A program made the translations under genes and the position numbers. A stretch of DNA of 64,000 nt from Streptomyces sp. DSM 15324. Lineage in GTDB: Bacteria > Actinomycetota > Actinomycetes > Streptomycetales > Streptomycetaceae. Location of the stretch: NCBI RefSeq assembly GCF_001514285.1, contig NZ_KQ949034.1:170540-234539 (forward strand). Direction: 5' to 3'. The notes beneath the pieces are model-generated. The model had not been told where the DNA came from, made no database searches, and saw only the letters and a list, made by a program, of their open reading frames with translations. Shown in pieces: positions 1 through 8,497 of the stretch. How positions within the stretch are numbered: the stretch's first letter is position 1; every line of letters begins with the position of its first letter.

Positions 1-474
1 GGCAAGTACTTCGCGGGCGACGGCGCGAAGAAGGACGACGACGGGGACATCTGGCTGCTGGGCCGGGTGGACGACGTCATGCTCGTCTCCGGGCACAACA
101 TCTCCACCACCGAGGTCGAGTCGGCGCTCGTGTCGCACCCCTCGGTCGCCGAGGCGGCCGTGGTCGGCGCGGCCGACGAGACGACCGGACAGGCGATCGT
201 CGCGTTCGTCATCCTGCGCGGCACCGCCGCCGAGTCCGAGGACCTGGTCGCCGAACTGCGCAACCACGTCGGCGCGACCCTCGGCCCGATCGCCAAGCCC
301 AAGCAGATCCACCCGGTGACCGAGCTGCCCAAGACCCGCTCCGGCAAGATCATGCGCCGGCTGCTGCGGGACATCGCCGAGAAGCGGGAACTCGGCGATG
401 TGACCACCCTGACCGACTCCACGGTCATGGACCTCATCCAGGCGAAGCTGCCGGCGGCACCCAGCGAGGACTGA
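1..474 (+). CDS. acs: Acetyl-CoA synthetase, C-terminal part (5' end outside window)
   Basis: The open frame runs from base 1 and encodes the last 157 residues of an AMP-forming acetyl-CoA synthetase, the enzyme that makes acetyl-CoA from acetate, ATP and CoA. Visible landmarks are the hinge region [13 protein letters not shown] (about visible residues 21-33), which separates the two domains of ANL-superfamily ligases, and [10 protein letters not shown] near visible residue 116, carrying the catalytic lysine that protein acetyltransferases modify in this family. The stop is followed by a large stem-loop. Only the C-terminal domain is inside the window, so nothing can be said of the start or promoter. 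Confidence 0.93.
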   Translation, partial: GKYFAGDGAKKDDDGDIWLLGRVDDVMLVSGHNISTTEVESALVSHPSVAEAAVVGAADETTGQAIVAFVILRGTAAESEDLVAELRNHVGATLGPIAKPKQIHPVTELPKTRSGKIMRRLLRDIAEKRELGDVTTLTDSTVMDLIQAKLPAAPSED

Positions 475-577
475 GCAAGGCCCGCACGGGACGGGCATCC
501 GGCGACGCGGGGAACCGCGCCGGGTGCCCGTTTCGCACCTATCGTGGGGGTCACCTGACCACAGGCCCCGAGCGCGC

Positions 578-629
578 CGCGCGGCACAGTCCGTGCACCG
601 CGTACACCGCGCACGGACTGTGCCGCGCG
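578..629. terminator. 19-bp perfect stem-loop after acs
   Basis: Bases 578-596 and 611-629 are a perfect 19-bp inverted repeat around a 14-base loop. It lies about 100 bp after the acs stop and before nhaA, so a transcription terminator is the likely role. There is no T tract, as is common for Streptomyces terminators. Confidence 0.65.
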
Positions 630-636
630 CGCTGGA

Positions 637-668
637 CGCACCTTAGGTAAACTAATCAAAAAGGTGCG
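637..668. promoter_or_regulatory. Nested dyads in an AT-rich patch before nhaA
   Basis: CGCACCTT (637-644) and AAGGTGCG (661-668) form an 8-bp inverted repeat whose centre is AT-rich and contains a smaller dyad, TTAG-N5-CTAA (643-655). The position, 56-87 bp before the nhaA start, suits an operator or promoter element. The regulator is unknown. Confidence 0.35.
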
Positions 669-723
669 CCGGGAAGTCTGGTCGGCATGCGTTCCGCCAT
701 GCCCACCGACCGGAGGTCCCACC

Positions 724-2241
724 GTGTCCGCGCCCCGCAGCACCGCCCGCAGAATCTTCGGACGGCTCTCCCTCCCCGAGCGGACCTACATCACGGACGC
801 GCTGCGGACCGAGACGGTGGGCGGTGTCCTGCTGCTCCTCGCCGCGGTGACCGCACTGCTCTGGGCGAACGTCCCCGCGCTGCGCGACAGCTACGAGACA
901 GTCAGCCACTACCACCTCGGCCCCGGGGCCCTCGGACTGCACCTGTCGGTGGAGCACTGGGCGGCCGACGGCCTCCTCGCGATCTTCTTCTTCGTCGCCG
1001 GCATCGAACTCAAGCGCGAGCTGGTCGCCGGGGAACTGAAGGACCCCAGGGCCGCCGCCCTGCCCGTCGCGGCCGCGCTGTGCGGAATGGCCGTACCGGC
1101 GCTCGTCTACACCCTCACCAACCTCACCGGAGGCGGCGACACGGGCGGCTGGGCGGTACCCACCGCCACCGACATCGCCTTCGCGCTCGCCGTGCTCGCC
1201 GTCATCGGGACCTCGCTGCCGAGCGCGCTGCGCGCCTTCCTGCTCACCCTCGCCGTCGTCGACGACCTGTTCGCGATCCTGATCATCGCGGTCTTCTTCA
1301 CCGACACGATCGACTTCGCCGCCCTGGGCGGCGCCGTCGCAGGCCTCGCGGCCTTCTGGGTGCTGCTGCGCAAGGGCGTACGCGGCTGGTACGTGTACGT
1401 GCCGCTCGCGCTGGTGATCTGGGCGCTGATGTACAACAGCGGCGTCCACGCGACCATCGCCGGCGTCGCCATGGGCCTGATGCTGCGCTGTACCACCCGC
1501 GAGGGCGAGGAGCACTCCCCCGGCGAACACATCGAGCACCTGGTGCGGCCGCTCTCCGCGGGGCTCGCTGTTCCACTGTTCGCCCTGTTCAGCGCGGGGG
1601 TGACGATCTCCGGCGGGGCGCTCGGCGAGATCTTCACCCGGCCGGAGACCCTCGGGGTCGTCCTCGGGCTCGTCATCGGCAAGACGGTCGGCGTCTTCGG
1701 CGGCACCTGGCTGACCGCCCGCTTCACGCGGGCCTCCCTCAGCGAGGACCTGGCCTGGGCGGACGTCCTGGCCGTCGCCTCGCTCGCCGGCATCGGTTTC
1801 ACCGTCTCGCTGCTCATCGGCGAACTGGCCTTCGCGGGGGAGGCGGCCCTCACCGACGAGGTCAAGGCCGCCGTCCTGACGGGCTCGCTGATCGCGGCGA
1901 CCTGCGCGACGGTCCTGCTGAAGCTGCGCAACGCCCGCTACCGCCGGATCCAGGAGGCCGAGGAGCGCGACGAGGACAGTGACGGCATCCCGGACGTCTA
2001 CGAGCAGGACGACCCGGCGTACCACCTGCGGATGGCCGCGATCCATGACCGCAAGGCCGCCGAGCACCGCCGTATCGCCGCGGAGATCGCCCGCGGGAGG
2101 ACCGCCGGGACGGACTCAAAAACGGACTCGGAGACGGACTCAGAAACGGACTCGGAGACGGACTCGGGGACGGGTCCCGCGCATCGGATGGCGGCCGAAG
2201 TGCCGGGCGGGGCGGGCGAGGACGGCGACGGTCCGGCATGA
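724..2241 (+). CDS. nhaA: NhaA-type Na+/H+ antiporter
   Basis: A 505-residue membrane protein exchanging Na+ for H+ to control pH and sodium. The GTG at 724 is chosen because GGAGGT (712-717) sits 6 bases upstream; an in-frame start at 664 has no such site. NhaA hallmarks are visible: VAGIELKREL near residue 92, ATDIAFALAVL with Asp150, and VVDDLFAI with Asp180-Asp181, matching the ion-binding aspartates of E. coli NhaA. About a dozen membrane segments are followed by a cytoplasmic tail that ends in five D-S-(K/E)-T units encoded by a 12-bp repeat at about 2113-2168. The tail is longer than in E. coli NhaA and looks like low-complexity growth. Confidence 0.93.
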   Translation: MSAPRSTARRIFGRLSLPERTYITDALRTETVGGVLLLLAAVTALLWANVPALRDSYETVSHYHLGPGALGLHLSVEHWAADGLLAIFFFVAGIELKRELVAGELKDPRAAALPVAAALCGMAVPALVYTLTNLTGGGDTGGWAVPTATDIAFALAVLAVIGTSLPSALRAFLLTLAVVDDLFAILIIAVFFTDTIDFAALGGAVAGLAAFWVLLRKGVRGWYVYVPLALVIWALMYNSGVHATIAGVAMGLMLRCTTREGEEHSPGEHIEHLVRPLSAGLAVPLFALFSAGVTISGGALGEIFTRPETLGVVLGLVIGKTVGVFGGTWLTARFTRASLSEDLAWADVLAVASLAGIGFTVSLLIGELAFAGEAALTDEVKAAVLTGSLIAATCATVLLKLRNARYRRIQEAEERDEDSDGIPDVYEQDDPAYHLRMAAIHDRKAAEHRRIAAEIARGRTAGTDSKTDSETDSETDSETDSGTGPAHRMAAEVPGGAGEDGDGPA

Positions 2242-2249
2242 TCTGACGG

Positions 2250-2277
2250 GACGGTACAAAAGAGACGGTACAAAAGA
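2250..2277 (+). repeat. 14-bp tandem duplication before holin-like gene
   Basis: GACGGTACAAAAGA occurs twice head to tail (2250-2263 and 2264-2277) between the nhaA stop and the next ribosome binding site. It may be a binding site or a recent slippage product. Confidence 0.6.
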
Positions 2278-2293
2278 AGCGAGGGAGACCGCG

Positions 2294-2782
2294 ATGAGCG
2301 CACCCGACGGCAGCCCGGTCGGCGCCGAAGCCAGCATCGGCCAGCTGTTCGCCTCGGCGACGACCGAGATGTCCGCGCTGGTGCACGACGAGATCGCGCT
2401 GGCGAAGGCTCAGCTCAAGCAGGATGTGAAGCGCGGCGCGACGAGCGGCGGGGCGTTCACGGTGGCAGGCGCGGTCCTGGTGTTCTCCCTGCCGATGCTG
2501 AACTTCGCGCTGGCGTACGGCATCCGTACCTGGAGCGACTGGAACCTCGCGATCTGCTTCCTGCTGTCCTTCGCGGCGAACGTGCTCGTGGCGCTCGTCC
2601 TGGTGCTGATCGGTGTGGTGTTCGCGAAGAAGGCCAAGAAGAGCCAGGGCCCGCAGAAGGTGGCCGCGTCGATGAAGGAGAGCGCGGGCGTCCTGCAGAA
2701 CGCCAAGCCGCACCCCAGGCCGGAGCTGACCGAGGACCGGGGCCCGGCGGCCATCGAGGCTGTGGCACGCTCGACGTCATGA
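2294..2782 (+). CDS. Phage-holin-like family membrane protein (Phage_holin_3_6 / DUF1469 type)
   Basis: A 162-residue protein of the actinobacterial holin-X-like family. The N-terminus (residues 1-50) is a soluble amphipathic helix region rich in Ala, Leu and charged residues, typical of this family. Two hydrophobic hairpin segments follow (about 55-78 and 87-115), then a basic, disordered tail. The ATG at 2294 has GAGGGAGA just upstream. The stop overlaps the ATG of the following hydrolase gene by four bases, so the two are probably cotranslated. Despite the family name it is a chromosomal membrane protein with no phage genes around it; its role is not known. Confidence 0.8.
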   Translation: MSAPDGSPVGAEASIGQLFASATTEMSALVHDEIALAKAQLKQDVKRGATSGGAFTVAGAVLVFSLPMLNFALAYGIRTWSDWNLAICFLLSFAANVLVALVLVLIGVVFAKKAKKSQGPQKVAASMKESAGVLQNAKPHPRPELTEDRGPAAIEAVARSTS

Positions 2783-3729
2783 CGGACCCCGCCACCCCTT
2801 CGGCGCAGCCCACCTCGGTCGTTCGGCCGGAATACGCCGAGGGCACCAAGGTGACCCATCGTGAGGTCGCCGCGAACGGCGCCCGCTTCCACATCGCGGA
2901 GGCGGGTGACGGACCGCTGGTCATGCTCGTCCACGGCTTCCCGCAGTTCTGGTGGACCTGGCGGCACCAGCTCGGCGCGCTCGCCGAGGCCGGCTTCCGG
3001 GCCGTCGCCATGGATCTGCGGGGCGTGGGCGGCAGCGACCGTACCCCCCGGGGCTACGACCCGGCCAACCTCGCCCTCGACATCACGGGCGTGATCCGCT
3101 CGCTGGGCGAGCCGGACGCCGCGCTCGTCGGCCACGACCTGGGCGGCTATCTGGCGTGGACGGCCGCCGTGATGCGCCCCAAGCTGGTCCGGCGGCTCGC
3201 GGTGGCCTCGATGCCGCACCCGCGTCGCTGGCGCTCGGCGATGCTCGCCGACGTCCGGCAGTCCGCCGCGAGCTCCCACATCTGGGGATTCCAGCGGCCG
3301 TGGATCCCGGAGCGGCAGCTCACCGCCGACGACGGGGAACTGGTGGCCCGCCTCATCCGTGAGTGGTCCGGGCCGCAGCCGCCGGAGGACGCAATCCTGG
3401 AGACGTACCGGAGCGCGATGTGCATCCCCTCCACCGCGCACTGCTCCGTCGAGCCGTACCGGTGGCTGGTGCGCTCGCTGGCGCGGCCGGACGGCGTCCA
3501 GTTCTACCGGCGCATGAAACGGCCCGTGCGCGTCCCCACGCTCCACTTGCACGGGTCACTCGACCCGGTGATGCGCACCCGTAGCGCGGCCGGCTCCGGC
3601 GAGTACGTGGAGGCGCCGTACCGATGGCGGCTCTTCGACGGGCTGGGCCACTTCCCCCACGAGGAGGATCCGGTCGCTTTCTCCACCGAACTGGTCAATT
3701 GGCTGAAGGATCCGGAACCGGATCGGTGA
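2779..3729 (+). CDS. Alpha/beta hydrolase, epoxide hydrolase-like
   Basis: A 316-residue soluble alpha/beta-fold hydrolase. The oxyanion motif HGFPQFW is at residues 52-58. The nucleophile elbow is GHDLGG with Asp120 as nucleophile, which points to epoxide hydrolase or haloalkane dehalogenase chemistry rather than a serine esterase. Asp262 (GSLDPVM) and His291 (GLGHFPHEE) complete the likely triad. The start overlaps the stop of the holin-like gene (ATGA), indicating an operon. The substrate cannot be deduced. Confidence 0.88.
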   Translation: MTDPATPSAQPTSVVRPEYAEGTKVTHREVAANGARFHIAEAGDGPLVMLVHGFPQFWWTWRHQLGALAEAGFRAVAMDLRGVGGSDRTPRGYDPANLALDITGVIRSLGEPDAALVGHDLGGYLAWTAAVMRPKLVRRLAVASMPHPRRWRSAMLADVRQSAASSHIWGFQRPWIPERQLTADDGELVARLIREWSGPQPPEDAILETYRSAMCIPSTAHCSVEPYRWLVRSLARPDGVQFYRRMKRPVRVPTLHLHGSLDPVMRTRSAAGSGEYVEAPYRWRLFDGLGHFPHEEDPVAFSTELVNWLKDPEPDR

Positions 3730-3868
3730 CCGAATTGTCGCGCCCGGTGTCCGCCGCCGGATGCCACAGGAAACACCTGTACGACAAGCGGCCAATTGCC
3801 CGACGCATAGGCCAATTGGCGGGCCTCGGGGCGGTTATCGACCTTGGGGCGGGGGCAGACGTCGGGGT

Positions 3869-4051
3869 ATGGGCTGGACGCACGACTACAGTGACACAGC
3901 ACGCAACCGGCGCTCGGCCGCCGGCCTGAGCTCCCACCAACGAGGTTCCGACCCGCAGCTGCCGGGCTCCGACCTCCGGGTGGGCATTCCGCGCATCCTG
4001 CGCCGCCGGGCCCGCTGGGTCTCGGTACGCCTGCGTCACCCTCGAGGCTGA
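3869..4051 (+). CDS. Small basic protein, 60 residues, unknown
   Basis: A short ORF starting MGWTHDYSDTARNRRSA and ending in an Arg-rich stretch (RRRARWVSVRLRHPRG). GC usage at third positions is coding-like. I do not recognise a family. It lies between the hydrolase and the convergent protease gene, with no clear Shine-Dalgarno sequence beyond a G-rich run. It is either a small actinobacterial protein of unknown role or a fortuitous ORF. Confidence 0.45.
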   Translation: MGWTHDYSDTARNRRSAAGLSSHQRGSDPQLPGSDLRVGIPRILRRRARWVSVRLRHPRG

Positions 4052-4203
4052 CCCGCCCGGGCCCGCTCGGCACGACCGTCTCGGCACGACCCCGCTCGGC
4101 ACGACCGTCGCGACACGCCCGTCGCCACACGGCCGTCTCAACGGGACCTGCCGACCGGCCCGCCCCGACCGGCTGACCGCCGCTCCCGCGCCGCGAGGAG
4201 CAG

Positions 4204-5412
4204 CTAGAGGGCGCAGCGGTCGCTGTCCACCTGCTGTCCCGTGGTACGTCCGTCGGTGATGTCCTGCTGGATCTCGTCCGCGGTGAGCGCGTACCCGGTG
4301 GAGGCGTCGTCGAGCGACTTCGCGAACACCACGCCGTACACCCGCCCGTCGGGGGTGAGCAGCGGGCCGCCGGAGTTGCCCTGACGGACGGTCGTGTAGA
4401 GCGAGTACACGTCACGGCGCACGGTGCCGCGGTGGTAGATGTCCGGGCCGTTGGCCGTGATGCGCCCGCGCACGCGCGCGGCCCGGACGTCGTACGAGCC
4501 GTTCTCCGGGAACCCGGCGACGATCGCGTCGGCACCGGTGGAGGCGACGTCGGTGGTGAACTTCAGCACGGGCGCGTCGAGGTCCGGTACGTCGAGCACG
4601 GCGATGTCGCGCTTCCAGTCGTACAGGACGACCGTCGCGTCGTACTTGCGGCCCTCACCGCCGATCTGCACGGTGGGTTCGTCGACGCCGCCCACGACAT
4701 GCGCGTTGGTCATGACGCGGCGCTCGCCGAAGACGAAGCCGGTGCCCTCCAGGACCTTGCCGCAACTCTCGGCGGTGCCCATCACCTTGACGATGGAGCG
4801 CTGCGCGCGCGTGGCGACGGGGCTGCCCGCGAGGGCCGGGTCGGGCGGCTGGACGTCGGTGATCGGCTCGTTGGCGAACGGGCTGAAGACCTGTGGGAAG
4901 CCGTTCTGCGCGAGGACGGAGGAGAAGTCGGCGAACCAGGTGTCGGCCTGGTCGGGCAGTGCCCGGGACACCCCTTGCAGCACGGTGGAGTTGCGGACCT
5001 CCTTGCCGAGGGTCGGCAGGGTCGTGCCGGCCAGGGCGGAGCCGATCAGCCAGGCCACCAGCAGCATGGCGACGACGTTCACCAGGGCGCCGCCGGTGGC
5101 GTCCAGGGCGCGGGCCGGGGACCAGGTGATGTACCGGCGCAGTTTGTTGCCGAGATGGGTGGTCAGCGCCTGTCCGACCGACGCGCAGACGATCACGACG
5201 ACGACGGCGACGACGGCGGCCGTGGTGCTGACCTCGGCCTTGTCGGTGAGCCAGTCCCAGATGAGCGGCAGCAGATAGACGGCGACCAGACCGCCGCCCA
5301 GGAAGCCGATCACCGACAGGATGCCGACGACGAAGCCCTGGCGGAAGCCGACCACCGCGAACCAGACGGCCGCGACCAGCAACAGGATGTCCAGCACGTT
5401 CACGGGGTTCAC
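4204..5412 (-). CDS. MarP-like membrane serine protease (CvpA domain + trypsin-like domain)
   Basis: A 402-residue periplasm-facing protease. Residues 1-160 hold about four membrane helices of the CvpA/colicin V production type. Residues 200-400 are a trypsin-like domain with a complete triad: His238 (TNAHVV), Asp269 (KRDIAVLD) and Ser347 (GNSGGP). Cys217 and Cys400 are placed like the redox-sensitive disulfide of mycobacterial MarP, which supports acid or oxidative stress resistance. The Nudix gene lies immediately upstream on the same strand (4 bp apart), so both are probably cotranscribed. Confidence 0.9.
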   Translation of the reverse strand: MNPVNVLDILLLVAAVWFAVVGFRQGFVVGILSVIGFLGGGLVAVYLLPLIWDWLTDKAEVSTTAAVVAVVVVIVCASVGQALTTHLGNKLRRYITWSPARALDATGGALVNVVAMLLVAWLIGSALAGTTLPTLGKEVRNSTVLQGVSRALPDQADTWFADFSSVLAQNGFPQVFSPFANEPITDVQPPDPALAGSPVATRAQRSIVKVMGTAESCGKVLEGTGFVFGERRVMTNAHVVGGVDEPTVQIGGEGRKYDATVVLYDWKRDIAVLDVPDLDAPVLKFTTDVASTGADAIVAGFPENGSYDVRAARVRGRITANGPDIYHRGTVRRDVYSLYTTVRQGNSGGPLLTPDGRVYGVVFAKSLDDASTGYALTADEIQQDITDGRTTGQQVDSDRCAL

Positions 5413-5416
5413 CCTG

Positions 5417-6412
5417 TCATGACCGCCAGTCGAGCGGGACCTGCTTGTCCCGGTCCCAGGGGCGCTCCCAGCCCGCGAAGTGCAGCAGGCGGTCGATGAT
5501 GCCGGCCGTGAAGCCCCAGACCAGGGCCGATTCGACCAGAAATGCCGGACCTCGGTAGCCGCCGGGGTGGACCGCGGTGGCCCGGTTGGCCGGGTCCGTG
5601 AGATCGGCCACGGGGACGGTGAAGACCCGGGCCGTCTCGTTCGGGTCGACGACTCCCACCGGGCTCGGCTCGCGCCACCAGCCCAGGACGGGTGTCACGA
5701 CGAACCCACTGACCGGGATGTACAGCTTGGGCAGGACACCGAAGAGCTGGACGCCCGAGGGGTCGAGTCCGGTCTCCTCCTCGGCCTCGCGCAGCGCGGC
5801 CCGCAGCGGGCCGTCGCCCTGCGGATCGCCGTCCTCCGGATCGAGCGCGCCGCCGGGGAAGGAGGGCTGTCCCGCGTGCGAGCGCAGGGTGCCGGCCCGC
5901 TCCATCAGCAGCAGCTCGGGGCCCTGCTCCCCCTCGCCGAACAGCACGAGGACCGCGGACTGGCGTCCCGCGCCGTCCTGCGGCGGCAGGAAGCGGCTGA
6001 GCTGGCTCGGCCGGACCGTCTCCACGACCCGCGCGACCGGGTCGAGCCAGCCGGGCAGACCGTGCGTGCGAAGCGGCACGGCGCCACCCGGGACGCCGCC
6101 CCGGGCAGCGCCCGGATCACCCTCCCCGCCACCGGCCCCGACGAGGGCACCCGCCCGGGCACCCGCGGGACCACCGGACCGGGCCGCCGCAGCACCGGCT
6201 GCGGCACCGGCCGCGGCGTTGGCCGCGCCGTCGACTCCGGCGCCCGCCGTACCGCCCTCCGCGCCACCGCCCCGGGCACCCCCCGGGCCTCCGGACGCGG
6301 CGCTCGCCGCGCGTGGCGCGTTCGTCGTGTCCCTGTCCCTGCCCCTGTCCCTTGCCGCGTCGCTCGCCGTCCCGTCGGCCGTCTCGCTCGCCGTGTCACT
6401 CACCCGTGTCAT
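5417..6412 (-). CDS. Nudix hydrolase, CoA pyrophosphatase type, with long Ala/Gly-rich N-terminus
   Basis: The catalytic part (residues about 112-331) has the CoA pyrophosphatase signature: LLMERAGTLRSHAGQPSFPGG followed by the Nudix box with REAEEETGL (box about 187-216). Enzymes of this group split CoA and its esters to phosphopantetheine and adenosine 3',5'-bisphosphate. Residues 1-111 are low-complexity Ala/Gly/Arg sequence with no recognisable fold; the start at 6412 has a G-rich site upstream, but a later start cannot be excluded. It sits between nth and the MarP-like gene on one strand. Confidence 0.85.
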   Translation of the reverse strand: MTRVSDTASETADGTASDAARDRGRDRDTTNAPRAASAASGGPGGARGGGAEGGTAGAGVDGAANAAAGAAAGAAAARSGGPAGARAGALVGAGGGEGDPGAARGGVPGGAVPLRTHGLPGWLDPVARVVETVRPSQLSRFLPPQDGAGRQSAVLVLFGEGEQGPELLLMERAGTLRSHAGQPSFPGGALDPEDGDPQGDGPLRAALREAEEETGLDPSGVQLFGVLPKLYIPVSGFVVTPVLGWWREPSPVGVVDPNETARVFTVPVADLTDPANRATAVHPGGYRGPAFLVESALVWGFTAGIIDRLLHFAGWERPWDRDKQVPLDWRS

Positions 6413-6515
6413 CGCCGCGCCCCCCGTTCTGCCGGGTCCAACGCGCGAGGACCCGTAGATCGTTCCGTCGGCCGCGCCCCGTCGGCCGCCGGTCCCGCCT
6501 TCCTCGCCGCCCGGG

Positions 6516-7439
6516 TCATCCGGCCCCCAGCGGCGGGGCCGCCCGCCCGCCCGCGTCGAGATAGGCCTGCGGCGGGTTGAGCCGCTGGCCGGGGAAGCCG
6601 CCCTTCTCGTACTTCAGGAGCTTCTTCGCCTTCTCGGGGTCCGTCTCGCCCTCGCCGTAGGCCGGGCAGAGCGGGGCGATGGGGCAGGCCCCGCAGGCCG
6701 GCTTGCGCGCGTGACAGATGCGGCGGCCGTGCCAGATGACGTGATGGGACAGGTCCGTCCAGTCGCCCTTGGGGAAGAGCGTGCCGATCGCCGCCTCGAT
6801 CTTGTCGGGGTCGGTCTCCTCGGTCCACCGCCAGCGCCGTACGAGCCGCTGGAAATGGGTGTCCACGGTGATGCCGGGCCGCCCGAAGGCGTTGCCCAGG
6901 ACGACGAAGGCGGTCTTGCGGCCGACGCCGGGCAGCGTGACCAGGTCCTCGAGACGACCGGGGACCTCGCCGCCGAACTGTTCCACCAGGCCCTTCGAGA
7001 GCCCTATGACCGACCGGGTCTTGGCCCGGAAGAACCCGCAGGGGCGGAGGATCTCCTCGACCTCCTCCGGGTTGGCCGCGGCGAGGTCCTCGGGGGTCGG
7101 GTACTTGGCGAAGAGGGCGGGAGTCGTCTGGTTGACCCTGAGGTCGGTGGTCTGGGCGGACAGGACCGTGGCGACCAGAAGCTGGAAGGGGTTCTCGAAA
7201 TCCAGCTCCGGGTGGGCGTAGGGGTAGACCTCGGCGAGTTCGCGGTTGATACGGCGGGCCCGGCGGACGAGCGCGGTCCGCGACTCGGGCTTTCCTGCCG
7301 ATTTACCAGCAATCGCCTTTGTCATCACTTTTGCTGCTTTCTTACCCTCACCGGACTCTTGTTCGCCCACAGCGGAATCCCGACGTACAACCACCCGCCC
7401 AGCCCCCTTGGCCTGTGCTCTCACCGGCGATTTGGACAC
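6516..7439 (-). CDS. nth: Endonuclease III
   Basis: A base-excision-repair DNA glycosylase/AP lyase of 307 residues. The helix-hairpin-helix LPGVGRKTA carries the catalytic Lys175, and Asp193 (VDTHF) is the second catalytic residue. Four cysteines at 242, 249, 252 and 258 (C-X6-C-X2-C-X5-C) bind the 4Fe-4S cluster. About 50 basic residues precede the usual family start; an internal Met at residue 39 is an alternative. The gene is divergent from crp, which shares the intergenic region. Confidence 0.95.
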   Translation of the reverse strand: MSKSPVRAQAKGAGRVVVRRDSAVGEQESGEGKKAAKVMTKAIAGKSAGKPESRTALVRRARRINRELAEVYPYAHPELDFENPFQLLVATVLSAQTTDLRVNQTTPALFAKYPTPEDLAAANPEEVEEILRPCGFFRAKTRSVIGLSKGLVEQFGGEVPGRLEDLVTLPGVGRKTAFVVLGNAFGRPGITVDTHFQRLVRRWRWTEETDPDKIEAAIGTLFPKGDWTDLSHHVIWHGRRICHARKPACGACPIAPLCPAYGEGETDPEKAKKLLKYEKGGFPGQRLNPPQAYLDAGGRAAPPLGAG

Positions 7440-7541
7440 CCGGCCAGCCTAAAGCCCGGCACCGACATCCGCCCCGGACCCCGAAGATCGGCCCCCAATT
7501 GGACCCCTGCCGCTTACCTCCGGACATGTGTGCGGCATCCT

Positions 7542-7555
7542 TGTGACAGATCACA
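7542..7555. promoter_or_regulatory. Candidate Crp operator upstream of crp
   Basis: TGTGACAGATCACA is a 14-base dyad (TGTGA-N4-TCACA) about 90 bp before the crp start and about 100 bp before nth. Crp sites normally read TGTGA-N6-TCACA, so the spacer is 2 bases short. Autoregulation by Crp is the natural guess. Confidence 0.45.
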
Positions 7556-7583
7556 CTGTTTGGACCGTCCGGCAAAATGGGGA

Positions 7584-7598
7584 ACCAGGTCCCCTGGT
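7584..7598. promoter_or_regulatory. Small dyad in the crp leader
   Basis: ACCAGG-TCC-CCTGGT is a perfect 6-bp inverted repeat in the untranslated region of crp, followed by a second GTCCCC...GGGGAC pair. It could be an operator or a leader hairpin. Confidence 0.3.
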
Positions 7599-7643
7599 AC
7601 GCGGGGGACAAGATCCCCTGAGCAGGCGACAAGGAGAGAACTC

Positions 7644-8318
7644 GTGGACGACGTTCTGCGGCGCAACCCGCTCTTCGCGGCACTCGACGACGAGCAGGCC
7701 GCGGAGCTGCGCGCCTCCATGAGTGAGGTGACCCTCGCCCGTGGTGACTCCCTGTTCCACGAGGGCGATCCGGGCGACCGGCTCTACGTGGTCACCGAGG
7801 GCAAGGTCAAGCTCCACCGCACGTCCCCCGACGGCCGCGAGAACATGCTGGCCGTGGTGGGCCCCGGCGAGCTGATCGGCGAGCTGTCGCTGTTCGACCC
7901 GGGCCCGCGTACGGCGACGGCGACGGCCCTCACCGAGGTCAAGCTGCTCGGCCTCGGCCACGGCGACCTCCAGCCCTGGCTGAACGCCCGCCCCGAGGTG
8001 GCCGCCGCGCTCCTGCGCGCCGTCGCCCGGCGCCTGCGCAAGACCAACGACGCCATGTCCGACCTGGTCTTCTCCGACGTCCCCGGCCGCGTGGCGCGCG
8101 CCCTGCTGGACCTCTCGCGGCGCTTCGGCGTGCAGTCCGAGGAGGGCATCCACGTCGTCCACGACCTGACGCAGGAGGAGCTGGCCCAGCTCGTCGGCGC
8201 CTCGCGCGAGACGGTCAACAAGGCACTCGCCGACTTCGCCCAGCGCGGGTGGCTGCGCCTGGAGGCGCGGGCGGTCATCCTGCTGGACGTGGAGCGGCTC
8301 GCCAAGCGCTCGCGGTAA
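7644..8318 (+). CDS. crp: Cyclic-nucleotide-responsive regulator Crp
   Basis: A 224-residue Crp/Fnr regulator. Residues 10-120 are a cyclic-nucleotide-binding beta barrel (GDRLYVVTEGKVKLHR, and the phosphate cassette GELIGELSLFDPGPRTATA). The C-terminal winged helix contains LTQEELAQLVGASRETVNKAL, the recognition helix. The GTG at 7644 follows AAGGAGAGA and gives the size of streptomycete Crp, known for roles in germination and antibiotic production. The frame stays open far upstream, but that part overlaps nth and is not coding. Confidence 0.93.
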   Translation: MDDVLRRNPLFAALDDEQAAELRASMSEVTLARGDSLFHEGDPGDRLYVVTEGKVKLHRTSPDGRENMLAVVGPGELIGELSLFDPGPRTATATALTEVKLLGLGHGDLQPWLNARPEVAAALLRAVARRLRKTNDAMSDLVFSDVPGRVARALLDLSRRFGVQSEEGIHVVHDLTQEELAQLVGASRETVNKALADFAQRGWLRLEARAVILLDVERLAKRSR

Positions 8319-8388
8319 CGACGGCTCGCGGTAACGACGACATCGCGCGCGGGGCCCGGGACCCCGGCCCCGGGCCGTTTGCGGCCCC

Positions 8389-8424
8389 CAGGGCCACCGG
8401 GGGTTCCCGCCCCCGGTGGCCCTG
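8389..8424. terminator. Bidirectional terminator between crp and the metallohydrolase gene
   Basis: A perfect 15-bp inverted repeat (8389-8403 with 8410-8424) with the 6-base loop TTCCCG lies between two convergent genes. This is a textbook position for a shared terminator. Confidence 0.75.
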
Positions 8425-8497
8425 CCAGACACCCGGAACGGCAGAGGCGGCCGCGCAGGTGCGGAAGGCGGGGGCGCCTGAGCCACGGGAACGGCCG

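Noticed and set aside
643-661. Iron box (DmdR/IdeR site) upstream of nhaA
   Set aside because: Only about 12 of 19 positions agree with the consensus and the second half site is poor; reported only as an unassigned dyad.
2294-2782. Prophage holin
   Set aside because: The family name is historical; there are no lysis or phage genes nearby and the gene is coupled to a hydrolase in a core region.
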